Below, one piece after another: positions 52,351 through 61,171 of a DNA stretch of 64,000 nucleotides. The position numbers and the translations under genes are program-made. The notes under the pieces are model-generated. The model made no database searches and was not told the DNA's origin. It saw only the letters and a list, made by a program, of their open reading frames with translations. The DNA comes from Pseudomonas sp. Q11 (GTDB lineage Bacteria > Pseudomonadota > Gammaproteobacteria > Pseudomonadales > Pseudomonadaceae). The stretch spans positions 1 through 64,000 of the forward strand of contig NZ_JAKNQY010000016.1 of assembly GCF_024494355.1 (NCBI RefSeq), read 5' to 3'. Numbering within the stretch: position 1 is the first letter of the stretch; each line of letters begins with the position of its first letter.

Positions 52351-52367
52351 CATACGCCGTAGGCGAA

Positions 52368-53357
52368 TTACTTCGCCGCGCTCTGCTGCCCCTTGATTTC
52401 CGCCCAGATCGCCTTGAACACCACCTCCTGATCCTTCAGAAACTTGGCGTAATCGGCGCCGGACTTGTAGTCGATCATAAAGGCCCGTGCCGCAGCGTCA
52501 CGCTTGAAGTCCGGATTGCTGATCACGCGGTCCATGGCCGCGATGAACTCTTTCTTCGCTGCTTCTGGAATGCCTTTCGGTGCGCTATAGCCGCGCGACG
52601 ACCCGGCAACGACGTTTACGCCCAGTTCTTTCATGGTCGGCACATCCGGCAATTCCGGCACCCGGCTCTCCGCAAAGACCGCTAGCACGCGCAGGTTGCC
52701 GGCCTCGATTTGCGGGAAGGTGATACCCAGGTTGTTGAAGCTGGCATCGATCTTGTTGGACATCGCGGCAGCCCACGACGGCCCATCACCGGCAAACGGC
52801 ACTTGCTGGAAGCGCAGACCGGATGCTTTTTCGATCATGATCACCGAGAAAAAATCATCTCCGCCGACGCCGGAATTTCCGACCGTAATGCGGCCTGGAT
52901 TCGCACGCGCGGCATCAAGCAGATCCTTCGCGGTTTTGTACGGGCTGTCTTTGGACACCACGATAACGCCCGGATCGGTCACGACGTTTGCCAGCGGGTC
53001 CAGGTCTTCGATCGCATACTGCATCGTCGGGTTCATGATGTAGTTGGTCATGAGCATCGGCGTATTGGTGATCGAAATCGTCTTGCCATCGGCAGCCGTT
53101 TGCTTGGAGAGAAGGGTCCAGGCGATCGCCCCGGTTGCGCCCGGTTGGTAGCGGTTGATGAAATTGACGCCGAGTTCCTTAGACAGATACGGCTGAACCA
53201 GTTGCGCCAGCGCGTCGCTACCGCCACCGGCCGCGAAGCCTTGCAGAACCGTCACCTCGTCGCCTGCGCTGTACTTTTGCGCTTGCGCGGCCAGTGGCAG
53301 CGCGAAACTTGCGGCTACGGTCAGTAAGAGAGCGGATTTCGTTATTTTTTTTAGCAT
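52368..53357 (-). CDS. tctC: Tripartite tricarboxylate transporter substrate-binding protein TctC (Bug family)
   Basis: 329 residues. Signal peptide (MLKKITKSALLLTVAASFAL, cut after AAQA) and the periplasmic Bug fold: FAAGGGSDALAQLVQPYL near residue 40, the PGATGAIA ligand loop near 70 and NSGVGGDD near 155. The ATG at 53357 follows GGAG; TTG at 53372 is not needed. First gene of the long minus-strand operon and the one nearest the divergent control region. Confidence 0.93.
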   Translation of the reverse strand: MLKKITKSALLLTVAASFALPLAAQAQKYSAGDEVTVLQGFAAGGGSDALAQLVQPYLSKELGVNFINRYQPGATGAIAWTLLSKQTAADGKTISITNTPMLMTNYIMNPTMQYAIEDLDPLANVVTDPGVIVVSKDSPYKTAKDLLDAARANPGRITVGNSGVGGDDFFSVIMIEKASGLRFQQVPFAGDGPSWAAAMSNKIDASFNNLGITFPQIEAGNLRVLAVFAESRVPELPDVPTMKELGVNVVAGSSRGYSAPKGIPEAAKKEFIAAMDRVISNPDFKRDAAARAFMIDYKSGADYAKFLKDQEVVFKAIWAEIKGQQSAAK

Positions 53358-53439
53358 TATTTTCGTCTCCAAAATCTACTTAATCGCGACGGGGAGAACC
53401 CCCCACCTGGTCAGCTGGGCAGTGCACCACTGCCTGGGC

Positions 53440-53519
53440 ATCCTAGTTCAGCCCTATTTTTAATGTCAACAAATTTGCAGATAAAATTATTGATAATCTA
53501 ATCGAGATGATTATATGCT
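53440..53519. promoter_or_regulatory. Divergent control region of tctC and the IlvD-family gene
   Basis: Minus: TTGACA (53469-53464) and TAGGAT (53445-53440), spaced 18, drive tctC. Plus: TTGATA (53490-53495) and TATATG (53512-53517), spaced 16, drive the dehydratase. Between them ATAAAATTATTGATAAT (53481-53497), with ATTAT/ATAAT palindromic arms, overlaps the plus -35 and abuts the minus -35. The same 17 bases recur exactly at 60057-60073. It is the best candidate operator for the GntR regulators. No gene lies in 53358-53656. Confidence 0.6.
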
Positions 53520-53656
53520 CCGGACAAGGCTTCCGAACTGTTCTAACAACGAGGAGGTTTTGCCCTGTTCCAGCGAACTCGCAGGCCGAGAACACAGGTT
53601 TGCACGGCCACGGAACAGCGCACGGCACTCTCCATTGATCCACCATGGGCGGGCAC

Positions 53657-55396
53657 ATGACTGACAGAGACGACCCCAAAGGTTTGAAAAAAGGGCTGAC
53701 GAACTACGGCGATATCGACTTTTCGCTGTTTCTGCGTAAGGCCTTCATCAAGGGCGCCGGGTACTCGGACGACGCGCTTTCGCGCCCCATAGTCGGCATT
53801 GTCAATACCGGCAGCGGCTTCAACCCATGCCACGGCAATGCCCCGCAACTGATCGAGGCGGTCAAGCGCGGCGTGATGCTGTCCGGCGGTATTCCGCTCG
53901 ACTTCCCAACGATTTCGGTGCACGAGAGCTTCGCCTTCCCGACCAGCATGTATTTGCGCAATCTGATGTCGATGGACACCGAAGAAATGATCCGCGCCCA
54001 GCCAATGGATGCGGTCGTGCTGATCGGCGGTTGCGACAAGACCGTGCCGGCCCAATTGATGGGTGCTATCTCGGCCGGTGTGCCGGCGATCCAACTGGTC
54101 ACCGGTTCGATGCTGACCGGCTCGAACCGCGGCGAACGGGTCGGCGCCTGTACCGACTGCCGGCGCTTCTGGGGCAATTTTCGCGGAGGGGAAATCGACG
54201 AGCAGGAAATTTCCGCGGTGAACAACCAACTGGTGGCCAGCGTCGGCACCTGCTCGGTAATGGGCACCGCCAGCACCATGGCCTGCATCGCTGAAGCACT
54301 GGGCATCATGCTGCCGGGCGGCGCATCGCCGCCGGCAGTGACGGCCGACCGCATCCGCATTGCGGAACGCACCGGCGCACAAGCTATCGCAATGATCGAG
54401 CAAGGCCTGACGCCGGACAAGATTCTGACCGCGAATGCCTTTGAAAACGCCCTGCGCGTGCAACTGGCTATCGGCGGCTCGACCAACGCCATCATCCACC
54501 TGACCGCGATTGCCGGCCGCATGGGTATCGCGATCGACCTCGCCCAACTGGACAAGATGAGTGAAGAAACCCCGGTACTGGTGAACCTGAAACCTTCCGG
54601 CGAGCATTACATGGAAGACTTCCACAAGGCCGGCGGCCTGCTGACCGTGCTGCGCGAGCTGCGCCCGCTGCTGCATCTGGACGCACTGACAGTTACAGGG
54701 CGCACCTTGGGCGAGGAAATCGACGCCGCCGGCCCGGGCTTCCCGCAACAAGTGGTGCGCAGTTTCGACAAGCCTATATACGCCCAGGGCGGCATCGCTG
54801 TATTACGCGGCAATATCGCGCCGGGCGGTGCGATCATCAAGCAGTCGGCGGCGTCCGCACAGCTTATGGAGCACGAAGGCCGCGCAGTGGTGTTTGACAA
54901 CATGGCCGACCTGGCTGCCCGCATCGATGACGAAGCGCTCGACGTCGCTGCCGACGATATTCTCGTCCTCAAGCAAATCGGCCCAGTCGGCGCACCCGGC
55001 ATGCCGGAAGCCGGCTACATCCCTATCCCGAAAAAAATCGCCCGTCAGGGCGTCAAGGACATGGTGCGCATCTCGGACGGGAGAATCAGTGGCACTGCTG
55101 GCGGCACCATCATCGTGCACGTGACACCGGAAACGGCCAAGGGCGGCCCTCTCGGCCTGGTCCGTAATGGCGACCGCATTCGCCTGAGTGTTGCCAAGCG
55201 CGAGTTGTCAGTACTGCTAAGCGACGCCGAACTCGCCGCGCGCGCAGCCGAAGTGCAACCGGTCGCCACCAACCCGCAGGAGCGCGGTTATCGCAAGCTG
55301 TTCTTGACCTCGGTTACCCAGGCCGATCAGGGATGCGATTTCGACTTCCTGCGACCGGTGGATACCACCGACACGGTACCAAAATCACGTCCGTGA
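53657..55396 (+). CDS. IlvD/Edd-family dehydratase, probably for a sugar acid
   Basis: 579 residues. Iron-sulfur dehydratase with the three family cysteines in NPCHGN near residue 54, GGCDKTVPA near 122 and VGTCSVMGTA near 195, and a C-terminal domain with SDGRISGTAGG near 470. Pentonate and hexonate dehydratases of this family (arabinonate, xylonate, gluconate) share the layout with dihydroxyacid dehydratase. The catabolic setting favours an aldonate, giving a 2-keto-3-deoxy acid for the DHDPS-family enzymes. ATG at 53657 chosen; ATG at 53645 is also possible. A truncated relative is at 59891-60034. Confidence 0.9.
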   Translation: MTDRDDPKGLKKGLTNYGDIDFSLFLRKAFIKGAGYSDDALSRPIVGIVNTGSGFNPCHGNAPQLIEAVKRGVMLSGGIPLDFPTISVHESFAFPTSMYLRNLMSMDTEEMIRAQPMDAVVLIGGCDKTVPAQLMGAISAGVPAIQLVTGSMLTGSNRGERVGACTDCRRFWGNFRGGEIDEQEISAVNNQLVASVGTCSVMGTASTMACIAEALGIMLPGGASPPAVTADRIRIAERTGAQAIAMIEQGLTPDKILTANAFENALRVQLAIGGSTNAIIHLTAIAGRMGIAIDLAQLDKMSEETPVLVNLKPSGEHYMEDFHKAGGLLTVLRELRPLLHLDALTVTGRTLGEEIDAAGPGFPQQVVRSFDKPIYAQGGIAVLRGNIAPGGAIIKQSAASAQLMEHEGRAVVFDNMADLAARIDDEALDVAADDILVLKQIGPVGAPGMPEAGYIPIPKKIARQGVKDMVRISDGRISGTAGGTIIVHVTPETAKGGPLGLVRNGDRIRLSVAKRELSVLLSDAELAARAAEVQPVATNPQERGYRKLFLTSVTQADQGCDFDFLRPVDTTDTVPKSRP

Positions 55397-55402
55397 ACCA
55401 GC

Positions 55403-55497
55403 CCCCATGCATGGGGAGGGAGCGCTGCCGCAAATTTTCCGCTGCAGTAGCGCTTATTCAACCCTCCCCTAGTTGCGCACGCTCCATGCACCTCCTG
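55403..55497 (+). other. Structured intergenic segment
   Basis: A perfect palindrome CCCCATGCATGGGG (55403-55416) overlaps a larger nested fold: GGGGAGGG with CCCTCCCC (55413-55420 and about 55462-55469), enclosing AGCGCT/AGCGCT arms. The rest of 55397-55519 has no gene. Probably a terminator or processing element between the two dehydratase genes. Confidence 0.4.
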
Positions 55498-55519
55498 CAA
55501 CCCACTGAAAGGACAGACC

Positions 55520-56674
55520 ATGCACAATAACAACGTCAGTGATTATGCCAACGATTCCCGCATTGTTGCCGTTGAAGCGCGCACCATCAGTATCCCCCTC
55601 GACAACGTCACTTCATTCTCGACCCGCAAGGTGTCGGCACGCGATTACGTGCTGGTGAAAATCCGCACGGCCGATGGTCATCAAGGCATCGGTTTCTGCT
55701 ATGGCGGCAGCCGCGGTGGCGTGATGGTCACGCACGCAGTGCGCGAGCTATTCAAGCCGCTGCTGATCGGTCAAAGCGCGCTGCGCGTCGAAGGCCTGTG
55801 GCAAGAGATGTATCAGGATTCGCTGCTGCACGGCCGCGCCGGTTCCGTCATGCGCGCGCTGTCCATCATCGATGTCGCCCTGTGGGACCGCAACGCCCGT
55901 GCCGCCGCGCTGCCGCTATCGCAGCACCTCGGCGGTTACGCGAAAGAAACGGTGCCGGCATACGCCAGTGGCGGCTACTACGTCGACGGCAAGACCCCCG
56001 AAAAGCTAGGCGAAGAACTGGCCGGTTACGTCGAACTCGGCTTCAAGGCGGTCAAAATCAAGGTCGGCCGTTTCGGCCCAAAGGAAGAAGAAACGCGCAT
56101 CAAGGCTGCCCGTGCCGCCATCGGCGACGATGTGCTGCTGATGCTGGATGCCAATAATGCCTGGAGCGACCTGCCGACTGCGCTCGAATACATGAAGCGC
56201 TACGAGCCGTATGACCCGTACTGGATCGAAGAGCCCTTCAGCCCGGACGACATCGAAAACCACGCACAGCTTGCCAAGCGCACTTCGGTTGCGGTGGCGA
56301 CAGGTGAAATCGAAGCCGGTCGCTGGCGGCATCAGGAGCTGCTGGAAAAGCGCGCGGCGATGATCCTGCAAACGGATGCGGCGGTCTGCGGCGGCATCAG
56401 CGAATGGCGGCGCATCGCGGCCATGGCCGCCGGCTTCGGCGTGACGATGTGCCCGCACTGGTTCCATGACCTGCATGTGCATCTGGTGGCGACCACCCCG
56501 AATGCCGCTTTCGTCGAGTATTTCTCGGATGATCAGGTGTTGAATTTCCGCCGGCTGGTCGACACCCAGTTGAGCTTCGACAATGGCAACCTGGTCGTGC
56601 CCAAGGGTGCGGGGCTTGGCTTCGGCTTTGACGATAAGGCCCTCGACCAGTACGCCGTGGACAAGTGGGCGTAA
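55520..56674 (+). CDS. Enolase-superfamily sugar-acid dehydratase (mandelate racemase/MLE type)
   Basis: 384 residues. N-terminal capping domain (about 10-130) and a TIM barrel with KxK base (VKIKVGRFG near 178), metal ligands Asp in LMLDANNAW near 210, Glu in WIEEPFSPDD near 237 and Glu in ATGEIEAGR near 262, and a C-terminal acid/base His in CPHWFHDLH near 315. The family dehydrates acid sugars such as galactonate, fuconate and rhamnonate by proton abstraction next to the carboxylate. Good ribosome site (AAGGACAGACC). Exact substrate unknown. Confidence 0.9.
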   Translation: MHNNNVSDYANDSRIVAVEARTISIPLDNVTSFSTRKVSARDYVLVKIRTADGHQGIGFCYGGSRGGVMVTHAVRELFKPLLIGQSALRVEGLWQEMYQDSLLHGRAGSVMRALSIIDVALWDRNARAAALPLSQHLGGYAKETVPAYASGGYYVDGKTPEKLGEELAGYVELGFKAVKIKVGRFGPKEEETRIKAARAAIGDDVLLMLDANNAWSDLPTALEYMKRYEPYDPYWIEEPFSPDDIENHAQLAKRTSVAVATGEIEAGRWRHQELLEKRAAMILQTDAAVCGGISEWRRIAAMAAGFGVTMCPHWFHDLHVHLVATTPNAAFVEYFSDDQVLNFRRLVDTQLSFDNGNLVVPKGAGLGFGFDDKALDQYAVDKWA

Positions 56675-56807
56675 GCAGCTCCCGCAAACACGTGCAAACG
56701 GCATCGCCGACTGCTGGCGATGCCGGCCGAACGATGCAGGATCCCCTTGCGCGGGGAGGACGGAAGCTGGAGCCCCGTCATCCCCAAGCAATAACCCGGA
56801 GAGCACC

Positions 56808-57725
56808 ATGGTCACATCCACTCGACTGCGCGGCGTCTTATCGCCGGTAATCACCCCTTTCGCGGCGGACCTGAGCCCCGATACCGACAAACTGATTCGG
56901 CACTGCCGCTGGCTGCTGAGCCAGGACGTCGGCCTCGCGGTATTCGGTACCAATTCCGAAGCCAACTCGCTGTCGGTTCCGGAGAAAATGGCGGTGCTCG
57001 ACGCACTGGCCGATGCCGACATACCGGGAGCGCGCATGATGCCAGGTACCGGCTGCTGCGCCTTGGCCGACAGTGTCGAGCTGACCCGCCACGCGCTGCA
57101 CCATGGCGCGACCCGCGTTCTGATGCTGCCCCCGTTTTACTACAAGGGCGTATCCGACGACGGCTTGTTCGCCAGCTACGCAGAAGTGATCGAGCGTGTC
57201 GCCGACGACCGCTTGCGGCTGTACCTGTACCACATCCCGCAAGTGTCCCAGGTGCCGATCAGCCTGGCGCTGATCGAGCGTTTGCTGAAAGCCTATCCGG
57301 ACATTATCGCCGGGATCAAGGACAGCTCCGGCAACTGGGACAACACCCAGGCGATGCTGGAACGCTTCCAGCCACAGGGCTTCGACGTGTTTGCCGGCAG
57401 CGAAACCTTCCTCCTGGCGAACATGCGCGGCGGCGGCGCCGGCTGCATTACCGCGACCGGTAACGTCAATCCCGGCGCGATCGCCCGGCTGTACCGCAGC
57501 TGGCAGCAGCCGGATGCCGACGAACAGCAGAAAGCGCTCGACGCCCTCCGCAGCACCTTCGCGAAATTCCCGATGATCCCGGCGCTGAAGGCAGCAGTCG
57601 CTCATTTCGCCGACGATCCCGGGTTCGCTGCAGTGCGTCCGCCCCTGGTCAGTCTGAACCCGCAGCAGACCGACGAATTGCTGACAGCCTTGCAGGCACG
57701 GGACTTTTCGATGCCGGGCCTGTAA
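56808..57725 (+). CDS. DHDPS-family aldolase/dehydratase (second copy)
   Basis: 305 residues from the ATG at 56808 (after CCGGAGAGCACC); the longer frame overlaps the enolase-type gene. Tyr in YLYHIPQVSQ near residue 142, Schiff-base Lys in IAGIKDSSGNW near 170, and FGTNSEANSL in place of GTTGE. Resembles 2-keto-3-deoxy-sugar-acid aldolases and dehydratases. It differs clearly from the copy at 44161, so the two probably act on different substrates. Confidence 0.9.
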   Translation: MVTSTRLRGVLSPVITPFAADLSPDTDKLIRHCRWLLSQDVGLAVFGTNSEANSLSVPEKMAVLDALADADIPGARMMPGTGCCALADSVELTRHALHHGATRVLMLPPFYYKGVSDDGLFASYAEVIERVADDRLRLYLYHIPQVSQVPISLALIERLLKAYPDIIAGIKDSSGNWDNTQAMLERFQPQGFDVFAGSETFLLANMRGGGAGCITATGNVNPGAIARLYRSWQQPDADEQQKALDALRSTFAKFPMIPALKAAVAHFADDPGFAAVRPPLVSLNPQQTDELLTALQARDFSMPGL

Positions 57726-57799
57726 GGCGCTCGCCCCTTCCAAACGGGAGACGACGCAAGGCACAGGCACGGCTCTCTCATTCAACCCAGAGGTCATCA

Positions 57800-58750
57800 A
57801 TGAAACAGCAATCATCAGCCGTCGTGATCGGCGGCGGCGTCATGGGCGCCGATATCGCAGCCATTTTTTATGCCGCGGGCTGGAACACGCAAATCGTCGA
57901 ACCCAATACGGCGACACGTGCACGCTTAGCAGAAAAAGTACCGGCGGCAGCCCGTGCGATGGGCATCCACCTGCCCGGCGGCAGCGTGCAGGTATACCCG
58001 ACGAATGCCGACATCCAGTGGTCCGCCGCCGCCATCATGATCGAATGCGCCCCCGAAGACCTGCAGATCAAGCAGCAGATCTTCAACGAACTCGATACGC
58101 TCGCGCCGGCGCATGTGCCGCTGACCAGCAACTCATCCGGTTTTCCGATCAGCCAGATCGGTGCAGCGTGCACCACCCGTTCGCGCATGCTCGGGCTGCA
58201 CTTCTTCATGCCGGCGCACCTGGTGCCGGCAGTCGAAGTAGTCCGCAGCGAATACTCGGACGAAGCAGTGGCGCAGACGGTCAGCGCGATCATGCGCTCG
58301 GTGCGCAAGAAGCCGGTACAGGTCAAGCGCGACGCGCCGGGGTTCCTCGCCAACCGTATCCAGCACGCGATGATGCGCGAAGCAATTGCATTGGTCGATG
58401 AAGGTTTCGCCAGTGCCGAAGATGTCGATCTGGCGGTGCGCTACGGCTTCGGTTTCCGCTATATCGCCGCGGGTCCGCTGCTGCAGAAGGATCTGGCCGG
58501 CATCGACATCCATTGCGCAGCGGCGGCGACGATCTATCCGCATCTGCACCAGAATACCGAGCCCAGCCCGCTGATGCAGAACCTCGTTGAGAACGGCGAC
58601 TACGGGGTCAAGGGTACCAGCCGCAAGGGTTTCTACGACTGGGATGAAGCATCGATCGAGCGCGAGCAGAACCGCTATCAGACGGCATTGATGAAGGCGA
58701 TGCAGATTCTGCGTGACGAAGAAGAGACCGCGCCTGCACACCCTGCTTAA
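57800..58750 (+). CDS. 3-hydroxyacyl-CoA dehydrogenase family oxidoreductase
   Basis: 316 residues: NAD-binding loop VIGGGVMGADIA at the start, the catalytic His in LGLHFFMPAHLVPAVEVV near residue 137 and the C-terminal domain start DAPGFLANRIQHAMMREA near 178. The family includes carnitine dehydrogenase and L-gulonate 3-dehydrogenase as well as acyl-CoA enzymes; with no CoA-related neighbours a 3-hydroxy acid dehydrogenase is more likely. Last gene of the plus-strand unit. Confidence 0.88.
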   Translation: MKQQSSAVVIGGGVMGADIAAIFYAAGWNTQIVEPNTATRARLAEKVPAAARAMGIHLPGGSVQVYPTNADIQWSAAAIMIECAPEDLQIKQQIFNELDTLAPAHVPLTSNSSGFPISQIGAACTTRSRMLGLHFFMPAHLVPAVEVVRSEYSDEAVAQTVSAIMRSVRKKPVQVKRDAPGFLANRIQHAMMREAIALVDEGFASAEDVDLAVRYGFGFRYIAAGPLLQKDLAGIDIHCAAAATIYPHLHQNTEPSPLMQNLVENGDYGVKGTSRKGFYDWDEASIEREQNRYQTALMKAMQILRDEEETAPAHPA

Positions 58751-59009
58751 GTACGCAGGAAGGCGACCAGCGCAGCGCCAGCAGGGGTCATGCGGCTCGA
58801 TACTGGAGCGCTGGAATGCTGGCGGTCACCCTGGCCGTCGGCTTGAGCGGGTGATCGCTGCATCGGCTCTTTCGCCCGCAGTGATTTGCCCGCACTGAGC
58901 AGTGCCACGACGCTCAGCGAGGCTGAAAGTCGCGGCATCGACCCACACTCTATTACGGGCTTGCCACGACGTTTCGCGCACCGGCATAGCTGGCCCGGCA
59001 CAGGTGCAA
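58751..59009 (-). other. Gap with a possible substrate-binding-protein remnant
   Basis: 259 bases without an intact gene. On the minus strand a frame ending at 58747 closes with SSRMTPAGAALVAFLRT, which resembles the C-terminus of ModA-like solute-binding proteins; other frames carry short similar pieces (VDAATFSLAERRG, ADAAITRSS). This would mean a frameshifted, decayed gene downstream of the FAH-family gene. Weak evidence. Confidence 0.25.
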
Positions 59010-59714
59010 TCAGTCTCCGACGACGATCTCGATCGTGGCCACTCCCTCGACACCGCCGCGCAGTCGGTCTCCACGTTGCACCGGCCCAACGCCGGCGGGC
59101 GTGCCGGTGAAAATGAGATCGCCGGGCTGCAGCTCGAAGAGACGAGAAAGGTAGGCGATCACTTCCGCCACGCTCCAGATGAGCGAGGCGATGTCGCCCT
59201 GCTGGCGCGGCTCGCCATTGATATCGAGCCAGATCCTGCCCTTACCCGGATGGCCGATGCGACTGGCTGGCACGATCGCCGAGCATGGCGCGGCGGCGTC
59301 GAACGCCTTGGCCACCTCCCAGGGACGCCCCGCCTTCTTAGCCTCTGCCTGCAGGTCGCGCCGCGTCATATCGAGCCCTACCGCGTAACCGAAGACGTGA
59401 TCGAGCGCGGTTTCGACAGGGATGTCGGCACCGCCGCGACCGATCGCCACCACCATCTCGATCTCGTGGTGCACTTCGCTCGTGCCCGGCGGATAGGGAA
59501 AGACATTGCCGTCGGGAAGCAGACTGTCCGGGTGCTTGGTGAAGAAAAAGGGTGCCTCGCGATCAGGGTCATGGCCCATCTCGCGCGCATGCTCGGCGTA
59601 GTTGCGGCCGACGCAATACACCCGCCGTAGCGCAAAGCGCTGCGTACTGTCAGCCACAGCAAGGCTAGGCACTATGGGGGAAAACACAAATTGCTCGTTC
59701 TGCGGTGAAGTCAC
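59010..59714 (-). CDS. Fumarylacetoacetate hydrolase (FAH) family protein
   Basis: 234 residues. Metal-binding and catalytic pattern of FAH proteins: VGRNYAEHAREMG near residue 35, SEVHHEIEMVVAIG near 80 (the Glu-x-Glu type ligands) and GDLIFTGTPAGVGPVQRGD near 200. Relatives hydrolyse fumarylpyruvate, oxaloacetate or 2,4-diketo-3-deoxy sugar acids. In this cluster a diketo-acid hydrolase is plausible. It follows the IlvD remnant on the same strand, so it may once have been in one operon with it. Confidence 0.9.
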   Translation of the reverse strand: MTSPQNEQFVFSPIVPSLAVADSTQRFALRRVYCVGRNYAEHAREMGHDPDREAPFFFTKHPDSLLPDGNVFPYPPGTSEVHHEIEMVVAIGRGGADIPVETALDHVFGYAVGLDMTRRDLQAEAKKAGRPWEVAKAFDAAAPCSAIVPASRIGHPGKGRIWLDINGEPRQQGDIASLIWSVAEVIAYLSRLFELQPGDLIFTGTPAGVGPVQRGDRLRGGVEGVATIEIVVGD

Positions 59715-59719
59715 TTTGT

Positions 59720-60034
59720 GATGCTCCTGGTGGCTGCCCGTACGCGGACGGGAACTGGATAAAGACGTTCTCCGTGTCGACAGAAGATCGTCGGCCCGGC
59801 GGGAACATAGCTACTTGCGCGCCACAACAACGCGTTGCTCCTCGGTCGCGCGCAGCCGCTGCCGCAATTGCCGATACCAACGCTGGGGGGCTAGAGCTCG
59901 CCGCCTGAGTTGCAGGCCTCCTTGACAAAGGCCTTACCCAGAAACAGCGAGAAGTCTGCATCACCGTAGTTGGTCAGTCCTTTGCGCATGCTCTAAGCCT
60001 GGCCGTTGCCATTCGTGTCGCGGTTGTCGCTCAT
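59720..60034 (-). pseudogene. Decayed IlvD/Edd-family dehydratase N-terminus
   Basis: From ATG at 60034 the frame gives MSDNRDTNGNGQA, an in-frame TAG, then MRKGLTNYGDADFSLFLGKAFVKEA and a second TAG at 59891. The intact protein at 53657 has KKGLTNYGDIDFSLFLRKAFIKGA at the same place. After the stop, PPSVGIGNCGSGC still matches RPIVGIVNTGSGF of the intact copy. Beyond about 59840 the likeness fades, and about 450 residues are missing. The remnant is clear to about 59840; the lower boundary is approximate. Confidence 0.75.
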
Positions 60035-60381
60035 TGCTCTTCAATGCCCAGTCATCATTATCAATAATTTTATTGATTACGAAGCATAGCGTCCGCAAAA
60101 TAACGGTGCAAGCATTTAGACAGAGGTGAACACAAGAGGCACCAGCCGAGCAGCCGGCACGCCATTTGCGCAGGAAGCAGCGACGCCGCAGTTTCGGCAG
60201 GGCAAACGGCTGGGAATGAGGCGTGATATCCTTTCTCCCTCTCGTCGCCGGGCCCGCCCGAGCAAGGGGGAACTCATGTGAACGAGGTCCTGCCCAGGAC
60301 AAACAGCTACCAACCGGGAAGCCCGGGGCTGGATGCATCAACGGGAATCCTAACTAGTCATCTTTTTCAACGCAGACGCCC
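60035..60381. promoter_or_regulatory. Control region between the IlvD remnant and the second GntR gene
   Basis: 347 bases without a gene. On the minus strand TATGCT (about 60091-60086), with TTGCAC 17 bases upstream, is a fair promoter pointing at the IlvD remnant; ATAAAATTATTGATAAT (60073-60057) follows, identical to 53481-53497. Nothing distinctive was seen in 60115-60381, and the GntR start has a weak ribosome site. Confidence 0.5.
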
Positions 60382-61167
60382 ATGGAATCACTGGAATACA
60401 ACACCGCCCCGTCGGCCGAGGGCCGCTCCTCCGGCAAGACGGCGCTGCGCAATCGCGATGTAGACGAAATCGTCCTCCGGGCGGTCGCAACCCTTGAGGA
60501 AGACATAGTCCTCGGTTACCTCCACCCACGCGAACGACTTATAGAGGACGATCTGCGCGAGCGCTTCGACCTCAAGCGCCATGTCGTGCGCCAGGTACTG
60601 ACAGAGCTCGAGCGCAAGGGCCTGGTGGAACGCAAGAAGAACTTCGGCGCAGTGGTCAAGTTCCATACCGTGGCAGAGGTCATGAACCTCTACGAGGTAC
60701 GCGACATCCTTGAGTCCAGCGCGGCCCAGCGCATACCGCTGCCGCTCGCACCTGAACGGCTCGACACCCTCGTCGCCATTCAGCGCGCGCACGACGGCGC
60801 AGTGGCTCGCACCGACCTGCGCGCGGTGTTCCGCGCCAACATGGCCTTCCACAAGGCCTTGTTTGCGGCCACAGAGAATCTCGAATTGGCGGACGTGATC
60901 GAAGACTTCGCCCAGCGCACGAATGCGATCCGTTCATCTTCGACCGTGATTCCGGAACATCTCGAACAGTCCCGCAAAGAACACTGGGAGATCATCGAAG
61001 CACTGCGCTCTGGCGACCGCGACGCGCTGGTGGCGCTCTGCCGCCATCACCTGACCCCAGCACGCGATCACTACATCGAGCGCTACCGCATGCTCTACCG
61101 TGACAAGGGTACGGCGGATGCCACCAGGGCGGCCTCCGTGAGCGGCGCGCGGCAGGAAACGCCATAA
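60382..61167 (+). CDS. GntR-family regulator with FCD domain (second paralogue)
   Basis: 261 residues, intact. Winged helix (about 35-100, LIEDDLRERFDLKRHVVRQVLTELERKGLV) and FCD domain with FRANMAFHKALF near 155 and the C-terminal HHLTPARDHYIERYR. Closely related to the regulator at 49530 along its whole length. It lies between two decayed genes, so it may be the surviving regulator of a lost module or may act on the intact cluster through the shared ATAAAATTATTGATAAT sites. Confidence 0.92.
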   Translation: MESLEYNTAPSAEGRSSGKTALRNRDVDEIVLRAVATLEEDIVLGYLHPRERLIEDDLRERFDLKRHVVRQVLTELERKGLVERKKNFGAVVKFHTVAEVMNLYEVRDILESSAAQRIPLPLAPERLDTLVAIQRAHDGAVARTDLRAVFRANMAFHKALFAATENLELADVIEDFAQRTNAIRSSSTVIPEHLEQSRKEHWEIIEALRSGDRDALVALCRHHLTPARDHYIERYRMLYRDKGTADATRAASVSGARQETP

Positions 61168-61171
61168 GCGA

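Noticed and set aside
53657..55396. Housekeeping ilvD of branched-chain amino acid synthesis
   Set aside because: Its neighbours are TctCBA, sugar-acid enzymes and GntR regulators, and it resembles the pentonate/hexonate branch in layout; assigned as a sugar-acid dehydratase.
59665..59964. 99-codon minus-strand frame over the IlvD remnant
   Set aside because: It is an out-of-frame reading of the decayed dehydratase.
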